Shown: positions 1-5,506 of the stretch, in pieces
How positions within the stretch are numbered: position 1 is the stretch's first letter
Layout of the letters: every line of letters begins with the position of its first letter
NCBI GenBank assembly: GCA_047619485.1
Contig: JBLHKE010000546.1
Coordinates: forward strand, 1 to 5,506
Source of the DNA: JBLHKE01 sp047619485
Lineage (GTDB): Bacteria; Verrucomicrobiota; Verrucomicrobiia; Verrucomicrobiales; DEV007
Direction: 5' to 3'
Length of the DNA: 5,506 nt
Program-made: the position numbers and the translations under genes
Notes under the pieces: model-generated
Databases searched by the model: none
Told to the model about the DNA's origin: nothing
The model's input: the letters and a program-made list of their open reading frames with translations, nothing else

Positions 1-328
1 ATCGGCCGGCGCAGTTGAAGATCAGCGCTTAGGGGGGGGCTACTGCAGGTCGGCATGAGTATCAACAGGCGCTACGCCAATGCTCTACCTCTCTGAGACG
101 AAACTGGGCACTCAGCTGGACTCTCGAACACCTTCGGCAATGACGGCGCTTTAGGACTTCGATGTGCGAGCAGAACCAGACGAGTTTATCGTCGTGCGAT
201 ACAAGTGCTACACTCGATCGGTTCGGGGCTGGATCATGTTGATCTCGGATCGTCACCAACCAGCGCCCCATGTAGGCTGACGATTGATCGGCTCTTGAGA
301 TGAATCGCCGCCCCTGATAGAAAGACGT
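1..328. other. Left flank with no recognisable gene
   Basis: I see no supported gene here. One forward frame runs in from the left edge and stops at the TAG at 28-30, leaving only nine residues (RPAQLKISA), too few to identify. A minus-strand frame is open across 62-328 and continues into the next gene, but its product (rich in Arg, Cys and Ser) has no motif I recognise, and a plus-strand frame is open over much of the same stretch. That suggests chance openness or old decayed coding sequence. The last ~35 bases hold the candidate promoter listed separately. Confidence 0.5.
295..323 (+). promoter_or_regulatory. Candidate sigma-70-type promoter of the beta-propeller gene
   Basis: TTGAGA (295-300, five of six matches to the -35 consensus) is followed after exactly 17 bases by TAGAAA (318-323, four of six matches to the -10 consensus). 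The -10 box ends only five bases before the ATG at 329, so transcription would begin at or next to the start codon and give a leaderless or nearly leaderless message. This fits the lack of a good Shine-Dalgarno sequence there (only AGAAAG close to the ATG). The prediction rests on spacing and consensus alone. Confidence 0.3.
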
Positions 329-1426
329 ATGAAATATTCGCTCCTGCTCTCGCTCGCCTCCCTGTTGCTTGCCGTCTCGTCGCCCGCTGCGGACACCGGG
401 CTCAAGCGCTACCTCTACATGACCTCGCCGGACGGTGCGCAGGAGGAGGGGCGTTCCGGAACTGGTATTCTCGTGTTCGACATCGATGACGGGCACAAGT
501 TTGTAAAACGCATCGAGATGCCGATCTTCAAAGAGACGCTGCGCGGATTCACCGGCTGCACCAAGACCGGAAGACTCTACTACTCGACCCACCAGGGCAC
601 GCTCGGTTGCTTTGATCCAGAGACGGAGAAGATCGTGTGGGAATCAAAGCTCAAGATGGGCTGTGACCGATCCTGCATCACACCCGACGGCAAGCGCATC
701 TACGTGCCGACCGGGTGGTGGTGGCAGACGGAGGACAGCGGTTTCATCGTGGTGGACGCGAGCAACGGCGAGAAGATCGATCACATCAAGGTTGGCAAGC
801 AGGCGCACAACAGTATCGCCAGCCTCGATGGTCAGTTCGTCTACCTCGGCACGCAGACCAAGTTGACACAGTTCCGCGCGGAGGACGGCCACATTGTCCA
901 AGAGATCACACCGGTCGGCGAGTCGGGTGTTTTCCCGTATACTGTCGATAGCAAGAATCACTGGGCTTTCGTCTGCCTCGGGAAGCACGTAGGGGTGGAT
1001 GTGGTGGATTTGGAAGAGGGCAAGATTACCAGCCGGGTGTTCGCCACCGATCCGAAGTCCGGCGAGAAGATCAAGCACCGAACACACGGTGCTGGCATGA
1101 CGCCAGACGAGACTGAGTTGTGGGTCAGTGATCAGGCCGGGAAGAAGCTCTTCATCTTCGACATTACCAAGCGTCCGCCAGTTGCGAAAGGCCACGTCGA
1201 CCTGAGCATGGGTGGCCACGGCTGGATCACCTTCAGCCTAGACGGCAAATACGCCTATTCGCACACGCCGGATATCTTCGACGTGAAGACCAAGAAAAAA
1301 GTCGCGACCCTGAAGACGCCCGATGGCGAAGAGTTCGCCAGTTCGAAGTTCATCGAAGTCCACCTTCGCGATGGCAAGGTCGAGCGCATTAGCAACGAGT
1401 TTGGATTGGGGCGGGTAGGTAGGTAG
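329..1426 (+). CDS. Exported beta-propeller protein (YncE / cytochrome-d1-like)
   Basis: The product is 365 residues. Residues 1-21 form a clear Sec signal peptide: MKYS, a Leu-rich core, then SSPAA with cleavage near residue 20-21. The mature protein is therefore periplasmic or secreted. The rest reads as repeated propeller blades with recurring 'D-G-K/Q-x-x-Y' turns: PDGKRIYVP near 119-127, LDGQFVYLG near 167-174, ETELWVSDQ near 261-269 followed by KKLFIFDIT, and LDGKYAYSH near 304-312. This is the pattern of YncE/YVTN and cytochrome-d1-like seven-bladed propellers. No heme-binding CxxCH is present. Histidines cluster at HRTHG (250-254) and GGHGW (295-299), which could line one face of the propeller; that is inference. 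The ATG at 329 is chosen because the signal peptide begins directly there. A tetranucleotide repeat spans the stop codon. The substrate or partner is unknown, and no enzymatic function can be assigned. Confidence 0.9.
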   Translation: MKYSLLLSLASLLLAVSSPAADTGLKRYLYMTSPDGAQEEGRSGTGILVFDIDDGHKFVKRIEMPIFKETLRGFTGCTKTGRLYYSTHQGTLGCFDPETEKIVWESKLKMGCDRSCITPDGKRIYVPTGWWWQTEDSGFIVVDASNGEKIDHIKVGKQAHNSIASLDGQFVYLGTQTKLTQFRAEDGHIVQEITPVGESGVFPYTVDSKNHWAFVCLGKHVGVDVVDLEEGKITSRVFATDPKSGEKIKHRTHGAGMTPDETELWVSDQAGKKLFIFDITKRPPVAKGHVDLSMGGHGWITFSLDGKYAYSHTPDIFDVKTKKKVATLKTPDGEEFASSKFIEVHLRDGKVERISNEFGLGRVGR

Positions 1427-1428
1427 GT
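1414..1428 (+). repeat. GGTA tetranucleotide repeat across a stop codon
   Basis: Three full GGTA units plus GGT (1414-1428) overlap the last codons and the TAG stop (1424-1426) of the beta-propeller gene. Loss of one unit would remove this stop and let the frame run on for about 55 codons into the decayed transposase region. Gain of a unit would leave the stop essentially in place. The tract is short, so slippage may be rare. Confidence 0.6.
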
Positions 1429-1453
1429 TCTCAGAAGGTTGTAGGGCTCAATT

Positions 1454-1583
1454 AATCAGTCGATGCCTCAAGATCCCTTTGGACCAGGCCGTCTCGCGCC
1501 GTGTCTCTATCTGGCAGACTCGTTGGATGTCTCAAGCTCGTGGCCGAGGTTGGAGATGGCACCCTAGATCCAAGTATTTCCCA
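1454..1583 (-). pseudogene. Decayed integrase-type transposase, N-terminal/middle fragment
   Basis: Read on the minus strand, this gap holds pieces of a rve/DDE integrase-type transposase broken into different frames. GAISNLGHEL (1563-1534) resembles the family's 'I-x-GALANLGHE-x-S' segment. It continues in the same frame through an in-frame TAG (1509-1507) to RHG (1506-1498), at the spacing of the family's 'NILRRHGI'. A shifted frame then reads RRETAWSKGILRHRLI (1501-1454), resembling 'R-x-TTWKEFLRxHWxLI', which lies just before the first catalytic Asp in intact members. A tryptophan codon at 1583-1581 may be the 'WGY' of the family in a third frame. The part with the catalytic residues is missing. 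The matches are from memory of the family, but their order and spacing are right. The element is inactive. Confidence 0.68.
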
Positions 1584-1674
1584 CCGTCGGACCAACACTG
1601 ATCCCTTTTCCCGCGACAAGTCGTCCCCAGCCGAATCACGGATCCAAGATCGGCTAACTCCTTCAAGCTCGGGT

Positions 1675-1817
1675 ATGAAAAAAGCTAATAATAATTGTCA
1701 TAATTAACATATTGACTAGTCATTTGAAATGCGTGACTCTGTAGACAAGCAGAAGCTGGGAGAAAGAGTGTATATGTTGAATTTGCAGTAAATATCTAAA
1801 AAAGGAGGCCATTTAAA
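1675..1817 (+). promoter_or_regulatory. AT-rich leader upstream of the pilin-like gene
   Basis: The ~140 bases before the pilin-like gene are strikingly AT-rich compared with the rest of the window, and contain no coding signal. TTGTCA (1695-1700) and TTGACT (1712-1717) could serve as -35 boxes, and TATATG (1771-1776) or TAAATA (1789-1794) as -10 boxes, but no pair has standard 16-18-base spacing, so I do not name a promoter. A perfect 10-base palindrome, TGACTAGTCA (1713-1722), overlaps the second -35-like box and could be an operator. Promoter activity in this stretch is likely; the exact elements are not resolved. Confidence 0.45.
1802..1808 (+). promoter_or_regulatory. Strong Shine-Dalgarno site of the pilin-like gene
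   Basis: AAGGAGG is a near-complete anti-16S match, nine bases before the ATG at 1818. It fixes that start codon and is much stronger than the sites before the other two complete genes, suggesting efficient translation. Confidence 0.9.
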
Positions 1818-4106
1818 ATGGAGTTCAGAGAAAAACCACTCTCCCAGCGAGCGTTCACCTTGGTTGAGATCCTCATGGTGGTTGCGTGTATCGGCATCCT
1901 CGTTGGCCTATCGGTTCAGATCATCTCGGGCATGATCAGTTCAACGAAAGAAAAGAAACTGGGCCATGATGTGCGCGTTCTCAATTCGGCGGTGGCGACG
2001 TTTGTCGCAAACGGCGGCGACCTGGAGGGCGCGAAGTCGGCCAGCGAGGTTTTCGTACGATTAAGATCCTCCACCAGTTCCGATCAGGCGGATCGATTGG
2101 TGGGAGTCCGATCTGGTTTCTTCGATCTACGGATGATTCCGGTCATGCAGACGAGCGACGAAGCCGTCGCGCTGAAATCGAGGGTTCTGTGGGACGTCAC
2201 CAAAAGTAGGTTCGCGATCTATTACCAAGGTAAGCCCGGAATCAAGGAGTTTTTGATCGACGATTCAAAGTCTTCGATGGATCCGCCGGAGCGCGAACGA
2301 AAGCTAGTCATCGCCTATTCGAAGAAGGGAGACGCTAAGTGGGTTTGGGATTACAATGATGCTCCTACTGTCACAGGAAACAAACGCAGCATTGAAGTTC
2401 TCGATTCTAAGGGCGCCGTGATCCCGCTGCCCCCGTCTGCTCCACACCCTCTCCAACTTACCCCTCCAAACGTGTCCGTTCCGCCGGACACCTATCCCCT
2501 CATGGACTACGAGGATCTCAATCTGACACTTAGAAACCCTAATCCGGCCGGGGTTAGTGAGATGTTCTACTCGATTCGCGAAGGGATATGGCTCCGCTAC
2601 CAGGCGCCATTCCCGATCGATCCAGGGGCTGTCCTGATGACCCAAGCCGTCAGCAACGATCCCGCCAGTTGGCACGACAGCGCAGTCTCGACTGGCAACT
2701 ACAAGACGGAACTTGTCCAGCTCATCACCTCGCTCGTCTTCCCTAAACAGAATTACAATTATGTCAGCCTAGGCGGAGCGACCGAACCTGGCAGTTACCC
2801 GCCCCCGGTCAGGGTTCACCCTGGCAGAGTCGAACTGACAAACGGTTCCAGCCTCCCAGTCCAATTTCAAAACTCCAAAGTATTCGAAGTCGCTTGGACG
2901 CTACAGGGCACAAACGATCCGCAGGCGTCAGCGAAACCAATGACGAGCGATCCTTTCAGCGGTGGATTTCCAGGCCAGGATATTTTACTATCGATCGACG
3001 ACTGGGGGCCGAGTGACGCGCTCGTCGTCCAGGCCTACGCCAATAGCCACAACCTCGAAATCGTTACCAATGCCGAACCGGTCAGTGCCATCCTGAACGC
3101 GACCAGAATCCAACTGCGTCCTCCGCTGGTCGAGATCATGTCATCTGCGGGACGGTCCAAGAATAAGAAAGTCACTATCTCGTGCCAGACCAATTTTGGT
3201 GACACTCCACTCGGGGCGCGAATTTTCTATACGACCGATGGTTCGGATCCCGGCGCGGGACCTGATGGCGAGCCCGTTACAACCAAGTATTACAGTGGAC
3301 CTTTCCAGCTACCAGCCGGAGCGACCGAGATCATCGCCCGTGTCTATGCGCCAGGCCTCTATCACCACTGGTTCCTCCCCAGCGAACCGTCGTCCGGCCC
3401 CGAAGAACCAGGTTTGATCGGTGGGCACATCGATGTGGATACCAGCACTTTCATCGCCACGATTAACTCGGGCAAAACTGGAGGGCATGTGCATGAATAC
3501 GACGACACTTACGGCGTCACCGAGATCGATTTCTTCAACCTACTGTCAAGCTCGCTTGAGAACATCGACGATGCGATCTCCACGGGGAGGAAGTTCAAGC
3601 TGATTGTCGCAAATGCCGATCTGTCACCCGGCGCGAAAATCGTAATCAACTCGAATTACGACAGCAGAAATCCGCTGACCTATATCCCGGTGAAATCCTA
3701 CGATGACACTCCGCTAGCAGATCTCCCTGTCTACAGCTTCAAAGGGATAGCCGGGACAGTTCCTCTCACCAGACTTTCGCTGAGCTTCGACAATGATGCC
3801 ATCAAGATCGGCGGAGTCATCCCTACCAATACCGGTGATGTGCGAAACAATACACTTGGCTTAAACGGGGAGTGGCGCAATGGCGCTCTGACGATCCAGG
3901 CAATCGAGGTGAATGGCAGCGGGAGGGACAAGTTCGTCACCGACCAGTCTCTCAGCGCAGGCGGAGTACAGGGAGTCGCCACCAGTGGATTGTTGTGGGA
4001 GTCCACCGTATTCTGGCACTGGAAAGGAGATTCGTACCACGAAAATCGGGATTACGTTCCGGGCAAATCCGTCCCTAGCTCTTGGCTAGAAGATGTCGGT
4101 CGGTAA
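1818..4106 (+). CDS. Large pilin-like surface protein with chitobiase-type repeats
   Basis: The product is 762 residues. It starts with a class III (type IV prepilin) signal: a short basic leader, then RAFTLVEILMVV, with cleavage expected between Ala12 and Phe13, Glu17 as the mature Glu5, and a hydrophobic helix to about residue 36. The -1 residue is Ala instead of the usual Gly. Ordinary type II secretion or type IV pilins are about 120-200 residues, so this one is four to five times longer. A pilin-like globular part follows (about 45-150). Three beta-rich repeats come next: about 215-290 (with FYSIREG-IWLRYQAPFPI), about 350-425, and about 435-515. The last is the clearest CHB_HEX_C-type domain, with IFYTTDGSDP, YYSGPF and ATEIIARVYAPG. 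The C-terminal part (about 535-755) has a GGHVHEYDD motif and RNGALTIQAIEVNGSG, which recall modules in PilY1-like pilus proteins. A role in adhesion or as a minor pilin is inferred. No pilus assembly genes lie nearby. Confidence 0.93.
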   Translation: MEFREKPLSQRAFTLVEILMVVACIGILVGLSVQIISGMISSTKEKKLGHDVRVLNSAVATFVANGGDLEGAKSASEVFVRLRSSTSSDQADRLVGVRSGFFDLRMIPVMQTSDEAVALKSRVLWDVTKSRFAIYYQGKPGIKEFLIDDSKSSMDPPERERKLVIAYSKKGDAKWVWDYNDAPTVTGNKRSIEVLDSKGAVIPLPPSAPHPLQLTPPNVSVPPDTYPLMDYEDLNLTLRNPNPAGVSEMFYSIREGIWLRYQAPFPIDPGAVLMTQAVSNDPASWHDSAVSTGNYKTELVQLITSLVFPKQNYNYVSLGGATEPGSYPPPVRVHPGRVELTNGSSLPVQFQNSKVFEVAWTLQGTNDPQASAKPMTSDPFSGGFPGQDILLSIDDWGPSDALVVQAYANSHNLEIVTNAEPVSAILNATRIQLRPPLVEIMSSAGRSKNKKVTISCQTNFGDTPLGARIFYTTDGSDPGAGPDGEPVTTKYYSGPFQLPAGATEIIARVYAPGLYHHWFLPSEPSSGPEEPGLIGGHIDVDTSTFIATINSGKTGGHVHEYDDTYGVTEIDFFNLLSSSLENIDDAISTGRKFKLIVANADLSPGAKIVINSNYDSRNPLTYIPVKSYDDTPLADLPVYSFKGIAGTVPLTRLSLSFDNDAIKIGGVIPTNTGDVRNNTLGLNGEWRNGALTIQAIEVNGSGRDKFVTDQSLSAGGVQGVATSGLLWESTVFWHWKGDSYHENRDYVPGKSVPSSWLEDVGR

Positions 4107-4122
4107 GCGCCTTCAGGTCATC

Positions 4123-4311
4123 CTAAGCCACCTCGTCTTCTGCAGCTCGAATCGTCTCGTGCTGTAGTTTGCAAATCTCCACGCAACCGGATCTTCCGAG
4201 CAGCACCACTCTCTCCGCGCGCTCTTCTTTGATGGCCCGGACGAACTGATCCGCGAAAGCGTTCAGGTTTGGACTTTTCCGCGTAGATTGGCGACAGTCA
4301 AGAATGCTCAA
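4123..4311 (-). pseudogene. Decayed integrase-type transposase, C-terminal fragment
   Basis: The minus strand reads SPNLNAFADQFVRAIKEE followed by RAERVVLLG (4275-4195), a close match to the 'SPNLNAYAERFVRSIKEECLERM-LLGE' block around the third catalytic residue of rve/DDE integrase-type transposases. The catalytic Glu of 'AER' is Asp here ('ADQ'). Just before it, ILDC near 4305-4294 may be the remnant of the family's '-x-ILD-x-x-G-V-' segment with several residues lost. After LLG the frame no longer matches; the other frames give FANYSTRRFE and then GGLG near 4130, which look like the family's 'F-x-x-YYHxER' and 'HQGLG' after two frameshifts. No complete reading frame or terminal inverted repeats are visible. 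The fragment fills the space between two plus-strand genes and reaches the start codon of the second. Confidence 0.75.
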
Positions 4312-5146
4312 TTATCGAAAAATTGCTCTTGTTGCGATGTCGCTCATTTTTGTGGCAATAGCTGGTGCGGAGGAGGACAGGCTGAGAGAGATGGTGGATG
4401 GTCTACCAGAGCTTTTGGTAAAGTTAGAGAAAGAGAATGAATGGAATTCGGCAGGGAGCACCATGGAGATGGTGAATTTCTCGATGAGCACGGGAGACGG
4501 GCTTCTATCGGCGCTGGTCTCCATCACGTTGGGTAAGGATGGTGCCGAGAAGGAACGGGAGAAATTAAGAAAGAGACTTCAGGTCGATGCGCAGGCTGTC
4601 GCTTCGGATACTTATTTTTCCCGAAATGCGACGGGGAGTGGAGGTTCAATATCACGACTTGAAGCCGCCGGAGCCTACCGCAGTCATATCGAGACGCGTC
4701 TTTGCTACGAGGTATCGCTTCGCTATCAATCTGACAAAACTTTCGATCTTGAGAGGTGGCACAAACGGTGGGCTGAGGCTGGAGGCTCGCTAGGAGACCC
4801 AGGTGTCTACACTAGCGAGAATGAGCCCACGCCGGTGTCTATCGAAGAGGGCGAACTGCGATTTTCAAAAGGAACATCGGGCGGGAGTTACGCTGCAAGT
4901 TCACTGGCGACGGGGAGTTTTCGTTTTTCCGCTCGTAGAGGTCAGCGTCTGTCGTTGGCGACGACGGTCATCAACTCCCGCGTAGAGCGACTAAATACGG
5001 ATGGGAAGTTTGACGCGATTACAGAGTGGAAGCGTGCCCATGATCTTGTTTTGCCCGATTCCGAGGACGGTCGCTATCAGGTGCGGTTCAGCGATGCTCT
5101 GGACGGGGATTTGACGGCTCCTCAATTACTCGTGGAGATTCGGTGA
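4304..5146 (+). CDS. Exported protein of unknown function
   Basis: The product is 280 residues and I do not recognise the family. Residues 1-22 look like a Sec signal peptide (MLNYRK, a hydrophobic core LVAMSLIFVAIA, then AGA with cleavage before Glu23), so the protein is probably periplasmic or secreted; there is no lipobox Cys. After it comes a charged, probably helical stretch (about 23-50, then 78-98 rich in Glu, Lys and Arg). The middle contains one Cys (134) and a WHKRW segment (152-156). The C-terminal part (about 170-280) is Ser/Gly-rich and probably beta-structured. The ATG at 4304 is chosen because the signal peptide starts there and an in-frame TGA lies upstream near 4247; no good ribosome binding site precedes it. 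The start codon sits at the edge of the transposase remnant, so the native upstream region may have been replaced. Consistent codon use and an intact export signal support a real gene. Confidence 0.75.
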   Translation: MLNYRKIALVAMSLIFVAIAGAEEDRLREMVDGLPELLVKLEKENEWNSAGSTMEMVNFSMSTGDGLLSALVSITLGKDGAEKEREKLRKRLQVDAQAVASDTYFSRNATGSGGSISRLEAAGAYRSHIETRLCYEVSLRYQSDKTFDLERWHKRWAEAGGSLGDPGVYTSENEPTPVSIEEGELRFSKGTSGGSYAASSLATGSFRFSARRGQRLSLATTVINSRVERLNTDGKFDAITEWKRAHDLVLPDSEDGRYQVRFSDALDGDLTAPQLLVEIR

Positions 5147-5179
5147 GCGGTGCCCGAAGCGGTGGTGGGACGACGATTA

Positions 5180-5202
5180 GGCCGTCAAGCTGTGCGTCGG
5201 CC
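5180..5202. other. Weak hairpin in the convergent gap
   Basis: GGCCG (5180-5184) pairs with CGGCC (5198-5202) around a 13-base loop, between two genes that converge (the unknown exported protein on + and the prenyltransferase-like gene on -). There is no T-run on either side, so it is at best a weak terminator. The rest of 5147-5345 shows no gene I can support. Confidence 0.2.
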
Positions 5203-5345
5203 AATATCTGATTCCTACAAGTGCAGGTACATGACTGGGCGATCGAGGCGTGTCATGGGTCAATGCTCAATGCAGTTTGCGACCCTGATTGAACAGCAGG
5301 CAATACTATGAGCCAATAATGAGCTGTTGGTCGATACGCGTTTCG

Positions 5346-5506
5346 TTACCGATCGCTTTCGGTCCGGCACAATGCTGCTATCGCCCAGCTGGTCGCTGCG
5401 ATCGAGATGAACTGGTGTTTGCCGTGCGGATCACCGTTGTCGAAGAATTTCTGCACCGGCTTCGAGCGTGTTTCGACCAACCATGATCCATCGGGTTTCT
5501 GGGATT
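5346..5506 (-). CDS. Prenyltransferase/squalene-cyclase-repeat protein, C-terminal part
   Basis: The minus strand is open from the right edge to a TAA at 5348-5346, giving the last 52 residues of a protein that begins outside the window. It starts SQKPDGSWLVETRSKP, and 'Q-x-x-DGSW' is a QW-type repeat typical of the alpha/alpha-barrel squalene-hopene cyclase and prenyltransferase superfamily. It continues with FFDNGDPHGKHQFIS and AATSWAIAAL, which closely resembles the tail of secreted prenyltransferase-like proteins I associate with Planctomycetes, Verrucomicrobiota and Acidobacteria, where 'GxPHGxxQxIS-x-AATxWA' recurs. The stop falls just after this conserved block, so the C-terminus is probably complete. 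Such proteins are usually annotated by fold only, and hopene synthesis should not be assumed. It has no start codon inside the window. Confidence 0.75.
   Translation of the reverse strand, partial: SQKPDGSWLVETRSKPVQKFFDNGDPHGKHQFISIAATSWAIAALCRTESDR

Noticed and set aside
1..30. Possible C-terminal tail of a gene entering from the left (RPAQLKISA then TAG)
   Set aside because: Nine residues are too few to distinguish from chance.
62..592. Minus-strand open frame of 176 codons overlapping the left gap and the start of the beta-propeller gene
   Set aside because: About half lies opposite the well-supported beta-propeller gene and the rest shows no motif, no signal peptide and unusual Arg/Cys/Ser-rich composition.
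644..1219. Long minus-strand open frame inside the beta-propeller gene
   Set aside because: It is a by-product of codon bias in the plus-strand gene, whose signal peptide and propeller repeats are clear.
1509..1526. Sigma-54-like TGGCAGA...TTGG sequence
   Set aside because: The -12 element lacks the invariant GC, it lies about 300 bases from the gene, and it falls inside the transposase remnant.
1501..1707. Plus-strand GTG-started open frame of 68 codons
   Set aside because: It lies opposite the transposase remnant, has no ribosome binding site and low-complexity composition, and runs into the AT-rich leader.
5147..5288. Open frame continuing past the TGA of the unknown exported protein, raising the idea of readthrough or recoding
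   Set aside because: The sequence after the stop has no recognisable domain, and I see no selenocysteine-type element. Chance openness is the simpler explanation.
5289..5486. Plus-strand 65-codon open frame at the right edge
   Set aside because: It is opposite the prenyltransferase-like C-terminus, which has recognisable conserved motifs.

Overview
This window most likely comes from the chromosome of a moderately GC-rich bacterium of the Planctomycetes-Verrucomicrobia-Chlamydiae group, with Verrucomicrobiota the best guess. The main clue is a very long pilin-like protein that joins a type IV prepilin N-terminus to chitobiase-type C-terminal repeats, an architecture I associate with Verrucomicrobiota. 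A secreted beta-propeller protein and the tail of a squalene-cyclase/prenyltransferase-like protein fit the same group. This placement comes from remembered family resemblance, not from a search.

Layout. Positions 1-328 hold no gene I can recognise, only a possible promoter just before the first gene. Positions 329-1426 (+) encode an exported YncE/cytochrome-d1-like beta-propeller protein. Positions 1427-1817 form a gap: its first part carries a decayed transposase (integrase-type, rve/DDE family) on the minus strand, and its last ~140 bases are AT-rich and lead to a strong ribosome binding site. Positions 1818-4106 (+) encode the 762-residue pilin-like surface protein. Positions 4107-4311 carry a second minus-strand remnant of the same general transposase type. 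Positions 4304-5146 (+) encode a 280-residue exported protein of unknown function, whose start codon lies at the edge of that remnant. Positions 5147-5345 are empty apart from a weak hairpin. The right edge (5346-5506, -) holds the C-terminal 52 residues of a prenyltransferase/squalene-cyclase-repeat protein that starts outside the window.

The three complete genes all encode exported proteins, but they are spaced apart by gaps containing mobile-element debris and do not look like one operon. The most notable feature is the large pilin-like gene lying between two transposase remnants of the same orientation. The pieces they retain are in the wrong order to be one element split by the gene, so they look like two separate insertions or two former direct copies. 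No intact mobile element, CRISPR array, tRNA or rRNA was seen.
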